Assembly (NCBI GenBank): GCA_902563885.1
Contig: CACEYZ010000005.1
Span: 1-60,901, forward strand
Direction of reading: 5' to 3'
From: an uncultured SAR86 cluster bacterium
GTDB taxonomy: Bacteria; Pseudomonadota; Gammaproteobacteria; Magnimaribacterales; TMED112
Length of the DNA: 60,901 nucleotides
The notes under the pieces were generated by a model. It had not been told where the DNA came from. It saw only the letters and a list, made by a program, of their open reading frames with translations, and did not search any database. Each line of letters starts with the position of its first letter. Position 1 is the stretch's first letter. A program made the translations under genes and the position numbers. Shown here one piece after another: positions 43,357-52,809 of the stretch.

Positions 43357-44523
43357 ATGATAAGTATAGTAATTCCATCTAGAAATGATGACATTGAAGT
43401 TTTTCAAAAAACTATTAACGCAATAAAAAATCAAACTGTATTGCCAAAGGAAATTATTATTGTTGATTCCAGTACTGATAATTCGATAAAAAACTTTCTA
43501 CAAAAACAAAAATTTAAGCTAATTAATCTTATTTACAAAAAAATTGATGGCTCTTTTGCAGGAAAAAGTACAAATGTTGGAATGTCTCTTGCAACACAAA
43601 AGTTTATTGGTTTGCTTGATACTAAAACAATTCCAAATGATACATGGATAGAAAAATATATAGCACAATTGGAAGGAGATAACTCAGATTTGATTTTTGG
43701 AAATACAAAATTCTTCTCAAAAAATAAATTTCAAAAAATACTAAGAATTCTTTCATATGGTGACGCGTCTCATGAAACAGTTCCTGGAACTATATTTAAG
43801 CGAAGTAAATTCAGCAAAAAAATGTTTTTCATCGAAAATGTAAGGTCTTCATATGATATTGAGTGGAGGGAGAGACAAAAAACTCTTTTGAAAACATCTA
43901 TAGGTAATGAAATTGAAATAGAGTACGGAGAATTTCCAAATTCATTCTTAGATGCTGCAAAAAAATACTTTATTTATAGCTTTTATACTGCAATTGTAAA
44001 TGTTCAAAAGGATGCAAAAGACCTATATTTATCAATTTTTATAATCTTATCTGCATTAGTCATACCAAGATGGAATTTTTTTCTTGAAGGATGGGATGAG
44101 AATCCGCTCTATATTGCAGATGTAACTAAAAAATACTTTTTATCACTACTGGTAATTTTTTTGAGTTTTTTAATTGCATCGAGATTTTTTCCTAAGCAGG
44201 TAGAAAATAGACTTCCATTTATTACTCTTAAATACACAGTTTTTCTTTTTATCTTTCTTTCTGTATTTAATTGGAACTCAGTAGTAGCTGACTGGGTAGA
44301 GGATACCGTTTTTTATATTCCACATATCACGAAAATTTTTGTGGTTTTAGTTTTGGTTTCCTCTATATTGGTAAGGGGACTTTTTAAACCAGTAAGCAAC
44401 AAAGTAAAATTAAATTATCTTCTTCCTATTAGGTGGTTATTTATTGGCACTATTGGGTTAATGTTGGATATTATTAAAGCTCCAGGTTACATAATAGGTT
44501 CTTTAATTTCAAAATTTAGATAA
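43357..44523 (+). CDS. Family 2 glycosyltransferase with C-terminal membrane segments
   Basis: 388 residues. The GT-A core (ISIVIPSRNDD, IIIVDSSTDNS, IGLLDTKTIPND) covers about residues 1-200; at least four hydrophobic segments follow. A membrane-bound transferase working on lipid-linked glycan is inferred. It is divergent from the cytidylyltransferase (16-bp gap) and convergent with the nucleotidyltransferase (8-nt overlap), so it forms a single-gene unit. TATACT at 43323-43328 is a possible -10. Confidence 0.82.
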   Translation: MISIVIPSRNDDIEVFQKTINAIKNQTVLPKEIIIVDSSTDNSIKNFLQKQKFKLINLIYKKIDGSFAGKSTNVGMSLATQKFIGLLDTKTIPNDTWIEKYIAQLEGDNSDLIFGNTKFFSKNKFQKILRILSYGDASHETVPGTIFKRSKFSKKMFFIENVRSSYDIEWRERQKTLLKTSIGNEIEIEYGEFPNSFLDAAKKYFIYSFYTAIVNVQKDAKDLYLSIFIILSALVIPRWNFFLEGWDENPLYIADVTKKYFLSLLVIFLSFLIASRFFPKQVENRLPFITLKYTVFLFIFLSVFNWNSVVADWVEDTVFYIPHITKIFVVLVLVSSILVRGLFKPVSNKVKLNYLLPIRWLFIGTIGLMLDIIKAPGYIIGSLISKFR

Positions 44524-45253
44524 AACTCTTTATATCAAGAAATTCTGATGCGATATTGTAAGATTTTGAAATTCTTTTTGGCATTTTTAATGCTTTTATC
44601 TTCAAGCTTTTTGAAAATAAATTCATAAATCTCAAGAAATTAAGTGGGTTCCCATTTAAATCATTTTTATAGTCTTGCAATTGTTGGATTATGGAATCTT
44701 TAATAATAAATATACTCTGGTCTGCTAATCCTTCCTCCCAATTGATCTCTTTATTTTCGTCAATTGAGAGATAAATATTCTCAATAAATTCAGAATTTTC
44801 TTTAAGCATATATTTCACATATGGTTTTTTATCAAATATCACAGGTACAAAAATATCAGCATCATCAGAAATATTTAAATGCTTTTCAAACGCTTGTTGT
44901 GAATCAATGATAAAGGTATCCCCCCAGCAAACAAATATTAAATTGCCCTTTGCTTCAAAACTACTTAATCCGTCTAAAACTGCTTGTCCATCTCCTGAAC
45001 CTGCCTCACTTTCAATAAAATTAATCTTTGATAAAAAATGATTCTCAATATTTTTTTTAAATAACTCTTTTGAAGATTTGTCATTAGGTATCGGTATAAT
45101 TATTGTTTCAAAATACTTATCAACCTCTTCTAAAAGGTAATTTATAGCTGCTCTCCCTTTAATTTTAAGTAGTTGCTTAGGTACTGATGATTTCATTCTT
45201 GATGATTTTCCAGCACATGGAATAATAATTTTTCTCAAGAATCTGATCTCCAT
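44516..45253 (-). CDS. Nucleotidyltransferase (sugar-1-P/CofC-like)
   Basis: A 245-residue NTP transferase: KIIIPCAGKSSRMKSSVPKQ (nucleotide loop) and FVCWGDTFII (metal-binding Asp). It overlaps the glycosyltransferase-CofD fusion gene by 19 nt, so the two are co-translated. In coenzyme F420 synthesis a nucleotidyltransferase (CofC) makes the donor for CofD; this gene could play the same part for the CofD-like domain. Ordinary sugar activation is the alternative. Confidence 0.78.
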   Translation of the reverse strand: MEIRFLRKIIIPCAGKSSRMKSSVPKQLLKIKGRAAINYLLEEVDKYFETIIIPIPNDKSSKELFKKNIENHFLSKINFIESEAGSGDGQAVLDGLSSFEAKGNLIFVCWGDTFIIDSQQAFEKHLNISDDADIFVPVIFDKKPYVKYMLKENSEFIENIYLSIDENKEINWEEGLADQSIFIIKDSIIQQLQDYKNDLNGNPLNFLRFMNLFSKSLKIKALKMPKRISKSYNIASEFLDIKSFI

Positions 45254-47427
45254 TTTGAGCTATTTGCACCCATTATTAATGATGAAATTTTTAAATTATC
45301 ATGCTTTCCTGAGTCAATAGATTCAAAATCTTCAGCTAGGATTTCCTTAAGATCAAGTTGATATAATTCGCTCATATTCAACCTTATGTACCTAGAATCT
45401 TGTTTTGATGGAGAATTTGAAATAATTACATCAAAAAGTTCAGGTATCCTAAAATTAAGTTTTCCTTTTTGATTTAAATAAAACCTTGCCTGCTTAATTT
45501 GATCTGCAGCAGTGAACTCTGGGGTTTCATTGTCATGATCAATATTTGTTATAAAAAACTTTTGTGCTGAAGATTTTGAGATCTCTTCAGTTAATCCTTT
45601 TGTCCAATAAGTTGGGTACAAACTGCTGTATTGAGTACCAGGACCATATATTATAATGTCGGCTTTACGAACTGCTAAAGAAGTGTCTTGGCTTAGGTCA
45701 GGAAATGGTGATGACACATTTTCGAGATACTGTTTTTTCTTAATAAGCCCTGATAAAGACTTAAATTGCTTCTCCTCTTCTTTTGATAATGGATATTTTT
45801 TATAAAAAATTTCAAAAATTGGTGTTTTTCCCTCATAACCTACAATTTCTGACTCGTCTTTCAGAAGCTTTCCATCCTCTGTAAGACCGAAAAGATAACC
45901 AGCCTCTGATGAATTAAGGAAAACCTCATTTGGCAAATTGAAAGCATCTCTCACCATACGTTCAACTTTCTTTATATCTCCATATTTATGCTCTAGAGAA
46001 CCATAAATAATATTAGATAAGGCAAAATCTTGGATTTTTAATGATTTATTTTGCTCTTCAGAAATTTTTTTAAAATGTGAGAGTGAATCACTAATTATCT
46101 CTTGCATTTGATAATTCATTTTTTGGTAATAAGGGAAAAACTTTGATTTATAATTTTGATTATCTATAAGCTCAGAAATATCATTTTTAAAATCTAGAAA
46201 GTCACATGATGTACGGCTTTTAAAAAAATCGAGCCCCTCTCCTTCTGGATAATAAAATTCATATTGAGTCTCTTGGACTTTTCTTAAATCAGAGGGTCCT
46301 AAAATTTTATAATCAAAAAAAGCTCTTATTGCACCAGTTGAGAGGCCATCATCATAAGCATTAATAATATTTGTTAAATTTAAATTAATATCATTTACTT
46401 TTGAAAACTCTCTAAGTCCATCACATAAGTTTATCGAACCCCTTCCTCCTGAAAATACAACTACATTCAAACCATTTTGATTAATATCGTAAAATCCTTT
46501 TTTTCCTTGAATGCCATGAAGATATCCTTTGAAAAAATAACGAAGATTTATAAGAAAATTGTGATAGTTAGAATGAAAGAATAAAAAAAATAAGCCTGCG
46601 GTAAACTTTAAATTATGAGCAAGCAAGTATAAAAACCACCCAACCGATAGTGATTTGAAGTTCTTTTTAAGAAATAATAATGATCCTCTTGTTGAGTAAT
46701 ATAACCATTGTTTATTTGCATATTTATTTTTGCTGCCTGTTTTAGTATCGTGATAACCAATAGCTTTCGGAGTAAAACGATGAATATTTTTTGCTTTTAT
46801 AGATCTGTACATCAGATCATGATCGTCGTAATAGAGAAAGTAATCTTTATCAAACCAGCCAATTTCTTTTTCTATTTTTCTGGAAATTAACACCATACAT
46901 CCATTTAGGGCATCAAGTGTTCTAGCTTCAGAGAATTTTTCGTGATTAGTTTCATTAACACCAATACCCTTTGCTATTGCATAGTAAGGTTTTAAGTCGG
47001 CACCAATAGCATGTAATGTATTCTTATTTTGAAAATAAAATACTTTTCCACCTACAAAAGTATGTTTTTCTGATTTTTCTGCTTCATTAACTAGCTCAGC
47101 AACACAATCTTTATCAAGTACTACATCTTCATCCATTTTTAGCATGTATTTCCAATCCTCATGAATAACCTTTAAGGCTTCAATATATGAACCTGATGAA
47201 CCAGAATTTAATTTTAAATCTAGAAGTTTTATTTTTTTATTATCTATTTCCCTAGAAAATATTTTTTTAATTTCAGATACTGTTCCATCATTAGAGTTAT
47301 TATCTACAACAATTACCTCAAATGAATTCTCTGGATAATTTTGCGAAAGAATAGATTGAATACTTTCATTGATTATGTACTTTCTGTTATAACTTGCTAC
47401 AACAACGCTAACGAAAGGTTTTTTCAT
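45235..47427 (-). CDS. Glycosyltransferase family 2 - CofD/YvcK-like domain fusion
   Basis: 730 residues. Residues about 1-300 are a GT2 enzyme (SVVVASYNRKY, VVDNNSNDGT, LKMDEDVVLD, WFDKDYFLYYDDHDLMYR). Residues about 319-730 match the CofD/YvcK fold: VVVFSGGRGSINL (323-334), NAYDDGLSTGAIR (356-368), GPSDLRK (377-383) and DIIIYGPGTQYSSL near the end. CofD transfers a phospho-hydroxyacid group from a nucleotide donor. I infer that the protein adds a sugar and a phospholactyl- or phosphoglyceryl-type group, with the donor made by the adjacent nucleotidyltransferase. Confidence 0.88.
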   Translation of the reverse strand: MKKPFVSVVVASYNRKYIINESIQSILSQNYPENSFEVIVVDNNSNDGTVSEIKKIFSREIDNKKIKLLDLKLNSGSSGSYIEALKVIHEDWKYMLKMDEDVVLDKDCVAELVNEAEKSEKHTFVGGKVFYFQNKNTLHAIGADLKPYYAIAKGIGVNETNHEKFSEARTLDALNGCMVLISRKIEKEIGWFDKDYFLYYDDHDLMYRSIKAKNIHRFTPKAIGYHDTKTGSKNKYANKQWLYYSTRGSLLFLKKNFKSLSVGWFLYLLAHNLKFTAGLFFLFFHSNYHNFLINLRYFFKGYLHGIQGKKGFYDINQNGLNVVVFSGGRGSINLCDGLREFSKVNDINLNLTNIINAYDDGLSTGAIRAFFDYKILGPSDLRKVQETQYEFYYPEGEGLDFFKSRTSCDFLDFKNDISELIDNQNYKSKFFPYYQKMNYQMQEIISDSLSHFKKISEEQNKSLKIQDFALSNIIYGSLEHKYGDIKKVERMVRDAFNLPNEVFLNSSEAGYLFGLTEDGKLLKDESEIVGYEGKTPIFEIFYKKYPLSKEEEKQFKSLSGLIKKKQYLENVSSPFPDLSQDTSLAVRKADIIIYGPGTQYSSLYPTYWTKGLTEEISKSSAQKFFITNIDHDNETPEFTAADQIKQARFYLNQKGKLNFRIPELFDVIISNSPSKQDSRYIRLNMSELYQLDLKEILAEDFESIDSGKHDNLKISSLIMGANSSKWRSDS

Positions 47428-48620
47428 TTTGAAAGCTCCTCATAAATTGAAGTATATAACTTTAATCCTGACTTTAATGAAAATTCTTTTTTGCCAATTT
47501 CAATACACTTTAAATTCAATTTCTCTCTATTATTTTTTGGATTTACAAATTCGAAAACTTTATCTATGTCATCCTTAGCAAAATTTGTAATAATTCCACA
47601 TCCTTGATTAGCTAAGTATTCAATATCATTGTTAAACCCATTGCATATAATTGGGACTCCGCACATAAGAACCTCGCCTATTTTTGTAGGCATAGAGGCT
47701 TTAACTGAAAAGTTTTCATTCAAATAAAATATACATGCATTAAAGTTATTAATTTGACTAACTAGCTTTTTCTTATCTCTTATAAATTTAATTGAAAGCT
47801 TTTCAAGATCTTTGAATCCTACTTCTCTAGCTATATTCATTATCTTAGATTCAGGGGTTGAAGAATATATGTCTAGGTAAGCATTTTTATGTTTTCGAGA
47901 AAACAAATTGAAAAAATTTAAAACTTTTTGAAAATTGTATGCTGTATCGAGAGTTCCCAAACACCCGAATCTTATAGTTTGATCCTCATCTTTTTTTATT
48001 TTTTTAAATACACTTTCATCAGCACATGTTCTGATTATTGTTATGACTTTTTGACTTACCTTATGCTCTTTTACTAACAATTCTCGCGAATGATCTGTTA
48101 AGGTTATTATTTTATCTGCACTTTTCAAAAGTTTTTTTTCAATGGTTTTAAAGAAAATATACTTGTATCCAGATCTATTCCATCCTGCTCTATCAGCTTT
48201 TTCGTCAGCCCAGAAGCCTCTCATATCGAAAATTAATTTAAATTTAAAGATTTTTTTTAAAATTAATAATGGAATCCCCAATAAGTAACCTCTTAAATGA
48301 ATAATGCCAATTTTATTAAAAGATAGAATCAGAATTAGATTGCTTAACAAAATAAATAAGTCATAAAGAGTTGCTAATGTAGTTGGACTTTTATGGTAAA
48401 TTCTTTTTATCCATTTAATGCCTGATTTTTTTATTATTTTTGAAACTGCTGATACTCTTTTAGTGTCTTTAAGATCATGTGGTTTTTCGAATGAATAAAG
48501 AATAAAGTTATGGCTTTTTGCAAGTCCTAAAACATAATTGAGGACTTGTGATGACCCTAAAGGCTCTAAAACACCATCATAGGATAAATAAAGTATTTTT
48601 TTATTTGTATCTTTCAACAT
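47424..48620 (-). CDS. Family 4-type glycosyltransferase
   Basis: A 398-residue GT-B protein. The N-terminus (ILYLSYDGVLEPLGSSQV) shows the glycine-containing acceptor loop, and the C-terminal half has RFGCLGTLDTAYNFQ and KIGEVLMCGVPIICNG, the expected donor-site helix. Donor and acceptor unknown. It overlaps its neighbours by 20 nt (asparagine synthase side) and 4 nt. Confidence 0.82.
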   Translation of the reverse strand: MLKDTNKKILYLSYDGVLEPLGSSQVLNYVLGLAKSHNFILYSFEKPHDLKDTKRVSAVSKIIKKSGIKWIKRIYHKSPTTLATLYDLFILLSNLILILSFNKIGIIHLRGYLLGIPLLILKKIFKFKLIFDMRGFWADEKADRAGWNRSGYKYIFFKTIEKKLLKSADKIITLTDHSRELLVKEHKVSQKVITIIRTCADESVFKKIKKDEDQTIRFGCLGTLDTAYNFQKVLNFFNLFSRKHKNAYLDIYSSTPESKIMNIAREVGFKDLEKLSIKFIRDKKKLVSQINNFNACIFYLNENFSVKASMPTKIGEVLMCGVPIICNGFNNDIEYLANQGCGIITNFAKDDIDKVFEFVNPKNNREKLNLKCIEIGKKEFSLKSGLKLYTSIYEELSK

Positions 48621-50559
48621 ACCAAGAATTAAATTGAATTAAGCTCCACAACTTGTGTTCATGATTTTTCTTACCATCTAAGTGCTCACTTAGAAATTTT
48701 TCTACAACCTGTTGATTAAAAAAACCATGGGTATCATTTATGTCTTTTGATAACATTTCTTTCGTCCATTTATTTAAATCTGTTTGCATCCATTTTGAGA
48801 TTGGCACTCCAAATCCTTGTTTAGGCCTTTCTATTAATTCTCTTGGAAGATAATTAGAAATTAGGTCTTTTAAAATAATTTTAGAATTACTACCTTTTAT
48901 TTTGAATTTTTCTGGAATTGAATACGCATATTCAATTACATCTTTATCTAAAAAAGGAACTCTTGTTTCTAAACTGTGAAACATTGCTGCTCTATCAACT
49001 TTGCATAAAATATCGTCAACCATATATGTTTTAAAATCGGTATACATCATTTTCTCAATGAAACCTTTAGTACCAAATTCGTTGAAAATGTCTTCATAAT
49101 GACAATCAGGTTGATTATTAACTAAAATTTCGTCATCACTTTTCCATTCTCTTACCATTGAGCTGTAATAGTTATATTGAGAATCAATATGTTTTATTTT
49201 TTCAAATGCTTTGTCAGCTCTTTGTGAAAGATTACCCGAGAAGAAGCCTTTTAGAATCGTTGAGAAAACAAGTTCAAAAAGTTGTTTACCACCACTACTT
49301 AATATACCTAATAATACTTTTCTAATTGCATGAGGAAGGAGGTAAAAGATTTTTAAATACCTACTAGCAATTATATATCTGTTATAACCGCCAAAAAGTT
49401 CATCTCCACAATCTCCTGTAAGTACAACTTTTACATCCTGACTAGCAATTTTTGAAATCATCATTGTTGGAATTTGTGAGCTATCGGCAAAAGGCTCAGT
49501 ATAAGCTTTACTTAATGATTTAATTATTTCTTGCGTCTCTTTTGTAGAACAAATTACTGTTTTGTGATCAGTTTTAAGATATTTAGCAATCTTTTCAGCA
49601 TGAATAGACTCGTCATATTCACTAAATTCGAAGCCTATAGTAAATGTTTTTGTATCTTTGTTAGCTTTTGACATTAATGATGCAATTAAGGTTGAATCTA
49701 TGCCTCCAGATAGAAAACATCCTAATGGCACATCAGACAATTGTTGCATTTTTATTGCATTAGTAAGCTTTTGATTTAAGGTTTGTTTAACATCTGCGTA
49801 TTTAATGCCTACATCTAATGTTTTTGTTTCATGTAAAGTCCAAAACTCTTTTAGAGAAACTGAATCTTGTTCAGAAAAATCACTAAAAGTATCAAAATTC
49901 TTTAATTTTAATTGATCCAGTTTTATGCTGATTGAAGTTGCAGGAGGCACTTTGAAAATATTTTTAAATATTGTTTTAGGTGCGGGTACATAGCCAAAAT
50001 TTAAAAACTCCATTAGTGCTTTTTCACAAATAATTTTTTGAAATGAACTAATATCCTCAAAAGTAATAAGATCTGAAGAGGCAGCAAATACTCCTTCAAA
50101 ACAGCATATATAAAGGGGCTTTTCACCAGCTCTATCTCTAGCTAAATGAATTTCATTATTCAATTTGTCGTAAATTGAAAAACTAAACATGCCGTTAAGA
50201 TTTTTAAGTGTTTCATCTAACCCAAATTTATCAATCATGCAGATAAGAGTTTCAGTATCAGAAGTAGTTTTAAAACTAAAATCTTTTAAAAAATTTTCCC
50301 TGAGCTCCAGATGATTATAGATCTCGCCATTATAAGTTAATGCATATCTTTCTGAATGAAATGGTTGATTAGATCTCTCATTTAAATCTAAGATTGAAAG
50401 TCTTCTATGTCCTAAAGCAACAAATGCATCTTCAAGAGGGAAAACACTAACTCCAGAAGCATCTGGTCCTCTGTGTTTTATTTTTTGCATTGAAAGATTT
50501 ACTTCTTGCTCAGATTGAGGAAATCTTCTATCTGAATAAGAGAAATAAATTCCACACAT
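48601..50559 (-). CDS. asnB: Asparagine synthase (glutamine-hydrolysing) family protein
   Basis: A 652-residue protein with N-terminal Cys2 glutaminase (MCGIYFSYSD, KHRGPDASG, LTYNGEIYNH) and a C-terminal synthase domain (PLGCFLSGGIDSTLIASLM, LTGDCGDELFGGYNR). AsnB homologues are frequent in O-antigen and capsule loci, where they probably amidate a uronic or other acid sugar. That suits the acidic sugars predicted here. It overlaps both neighbours on the strand. Confidence 0.9.
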   Translation of the reverse strand: MCGIYFSYSDRRFPQSEQEVNLSMQKIKHRGPDASGVSVFPLEDAFVALGHRRLSILDLNERSNQPFHSERYALTYNGEIYNHLELRENFLKDFSFKTTSDTETLICMIDKFGLDETLKNLNGMFSFSIYDKLNNEIHLARDRAGEKPLYICCFEGVFAASSDLITFEDISSFQKIICEKALMEFLNFGYVPAPKTIFKNIFKVPPATSISIKLDQLKLKNFDTFSDFSEQDSVSLKEFWTLHETKTLDVGIKYADVKQTLNQKLTNAIKMQQLSDVPLGCFLSGGIDSTLIASLMSKANKDTKTFTIGFEFSEYDESIHAEKIAKYLKTDHKTVICSTKETQEIIKSLSKAYTEPFADSSQIPTMMISKIASQDVKVVLTGDCGDELFGGYNRYIIASRYLKIFYLLPHAIRKVLLGILSSGGKQLFELVFSTILKGFFSGNLSQRADKAFEKIKHIDSQYNYYSSMVREWKSDDEILVNNQPDCHYEDIFNEFGTKGFIEKMMYTDFKTYMVDDILCKVDRAAMFHSLETRVPFLDKDVIEYAYSIPEKFKIKGSNSKIILKDLISNYLPRELIERPKQGFGVPISKWMQTDLNKWTKEMLSKDINDTHGFFNQQVVEKFLSEHLDGKKNHEHKLWSLIQFNSWYVERYK

Positions 50560-51656
50560 TATAAAATTTCCTCATAATTTTTGAAAATTTTTTGGTCACT
50601 AAATTTTTTTCTTATTAAATTAACTGACTCCTCTCCCATTTTTTTTATAATTTCAGGTTTTTCAATGAATTTATTTATTGCTTTTTCGATAGATTCACTA
50701 GACTTTGATTTTATTAAAAAACCATTTAATCCATTAATTAAACATTCCCTGCAACCAGGCACATCCGATAAGATCAAAGGGAGCCCTGCACACATTGCCT
50801 CTAAAGCTGATCTAGGTAGCCCTTCTCTATATGAGGGTAAAATAAAAACATCTGATTTTGAGTAAATATTTTTAATTTCCTCATGACTTAATTTATTTAT
50901 TAGCTCTACAGAATCCATATTTTTTAAATTTTCAAAGGTAGTTCCTTCGATAGAAGCTATATTTTCTTTATCATCAGGTGAAATGATAATAAATTCTGCT
51001 TTGTTTCCAACTGATTGAATTGCAGTACATAATTCATTTATACCCTTATCTTTTAGAAGTCTACCTACGAAAATAAACTTCAATTTATCTCTAAAGTTAT
51101 CAACTTTTCGCATCCTAAAATCGTTTTCATCTATTCCATTTCCATAGATAATCTCAATATTTTTTTCTTGAATAAAACCTGATTTATTAATCAATTTTTT
51201 ATCGTCAGTATTTTGAAAAATAAACTTTGAACCAAGAATTGAAAAAATTCTTAGAGCAATATTTATTGCAATCCTCGCAATCCTTGCTTTAAAAGAATTA
51301 TTGATAAAAGAGTATCCCAAGCCTGAAAAAATTAAATATTTTTTTGCCTTGCTAAACAAAGAGGGAATAACTCCCAAAGCAATTGGCTTAAACGAAATAA
51401 AAAAAATGTGTGTTGGATCAATTTTCTTTACTAATGAACTGAGCTCTAAAGAAGTCTTCAGATTCTTAAAAACATTCATACTTTTTCTGCCTATATCTAA
51501 GTGGTAAATATTTTTTGAATCAATTTTGAATCCAGCTGTATTTGTTATCAGATGAATATCATTTTCTTTTGCTAGATGTTTTAAAAGATTAAATCTATGA
51601 GTTAAATAAAATTCATAATTATTTATAACAAATATAATTTTATTTTGACTTTTCAT
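50559..51656 (-). CDS. Family 4-type glycosyltransferase
   Basis: About 365 residues, GT-B fold: FVGRLLKDKGINEL, VFILPSYREGLPRSALEAMCAGLPLILSDVPG with the EX7E-type donor motif. WbbX/WbnK-like hexose or hexosamine transferases are similar. I take the ATG at 51656 as start; an upstream TTG at 51698 would lengthen the overlap with the Wzy gene. It shares one base with the asparagine synthase start. Confidence 0.87.
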   Translation of the reverse strand: MKSQNKIIFVINNYEFYLTHRFNLLKHLAKENDIHLITNTAGFKIDSKNIYHLDIGRKSMNVFKNLKTSLELSSLVKKIDPTHIFFISFKPIALGVIPSLFSKAKKYLIFSGLGYSFINNSFKARIARIAINIALRIFSILGSKFIFQNTDDKKLINKSGFIQEKNIEIIYGNGIDENDFRMRKVDNFRDKLKFIFVGRLLKDKGINELCTAIQSVGNKAEFIIISPDDKENIASIEGTTFENLKNMDSVELINKLSHEEIKNIYSKSDVFILPSYREGLPRSALEAMCAGLPLILSDVPGCRECLINGLNGFLIKSKSSESIEKAINKFIEKPEIIKKMGEESVNLIRKKFSDQKIFKNYEEIL

Positions 51657-52809
51657 TCTCTTGGCTAAATTGTTGATTTTGAATATAAAGAAAGGCAAAA
51701 AGAAATGGATAGATTGTTGTGAATCTATATCTACTTAATGTTCCAAGATTGGAAATTGTATAGGCATAAAAGCTCAGAGTTACCAAAAGGCCTAAAAGGA
51801 GAAAAATCCCGGTTAATAACTTGTTCTTGTCTCCTTTAAAGATATCTTGAAATAATTTATAAACTATAAAAAGAATAAAAATATTTTCAAAGAATATTAT
51901 TACGCCTAAGCCTCCTGTTTGCCATGGAAATGGCCTTACTAGTGAACCAACAAGTGCTTTGGCGGTTGTCCACACAAAATCAAGATATTCTGTTGCCACA
52001 ATGCCCCTATTGACTATAAATCGATCTATTCCAGCCTCTAAAGCAAATGCATTTCTGTAAAGATTTAAAAATGGTATGTATTCATCAAAAAAGATAAAGC
52101 TTCCTAAAAGTATTAAAGAAATTAAAACAAGTAAACCTGTGATTGATTTATCTATTCGAAAAACTAAAACGCCGAAAAACATTATTAGAAGTGCGATACT
52201 ATTTTGAATTTTGAAAATAAAAATTAAAAAAATACATAATAGTGAAACTAAATATTTCTTTTCAATAAGTGATATAAGAGAAATTACTGTAAAAAATATT
52301 ATAAGGACCTCTCTTAAAGAAACTGAGCTATAAAGGATAAAACTTGGCAAAAGAAGTAATGCCAAAATTTCCCATGATTTGATCTTATTTCTTAAGTATA
52401 TATAAATTAAAAGCGTGTATATCTGATTTGCAAAAGCTACAGACGTAATAGTCAGATTTGAAAATAAAGGAATAAATGAAAAAAATATTGATGATAGATT
52501 TGTTACTGAATTTCTAACAGCATCATAATTACTTAAACCGATGTCCGGAAGTCCGTCAGCTCTAATTTCATTTACAGTATTCGTGTAAATATATTGATCT
52601 GGCATATATAGTGGATCAAATAAGACATAATTGCCAAAGAAAGGTGTTAGAAAATACAAACACCAAAAAATAAAGTATTTCTCTTCAACTAATTTAAACC
52701 TTGTAAGAATAATTAAAATTCCCACAACACAAAGATAATTTGCTATTTCCGAAATAAAAAAAAGGCTTGAAAATTCGTTTATAAATTCTGAATTTCCTGT
52801 ATTGAACAT
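51640..52809 (-). CDS. EpsG-like O-antigen/polysaccharide polymerase (Wzy)
   Basis: A 389-residue polytopic membrane protein with about ten hydrophobic segments. A SVSLREVLIIFF segment is typical of EpsG-type polymerases and a large polar loop lies at about 240-275. It sits directly after the Wzz gene (TAA then ATG with no gap). It should polymerise lipid-linked repeats in the periplasm. Wzy proteins are poorly conserved, so assignment rests on topology, this motif and context. Confidence 0.75.
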   Translation of the reverse strand: MFNTGNSEFINEFSSLFFISEIANYLCVVGILIILTRFKLVEEKYFIFWCLYFLTPFFGNYVLFDPLYMPDQYIYTNTVNEIRADGLPDIGLSNYDAVRNSVTNLSSIFFSFIPLFSNLTITSVAFANQIYTLLIYIYLRNKIKSWEILALLLLPSFILYSSVSLREVLIIFFTVISLISLIEKKYLVSLLCIFLIFIFKIQNSIALLIMFFGVLVFRIDKSITGLLVLISLILLGSFIFFDEYIPFLNLYRNAFALEAGIDRFIVNRGIVATEYLDFVWTTAKALVGSLVRPFPWQTGGLGVIIFFENIFILFIVYKLFQDIFKGDKNKLLTGIFLLLGLLVTLSFYAYTISNLGTLSRYRFTTIYPFLFAFLYIQNQQFSQENEKSK

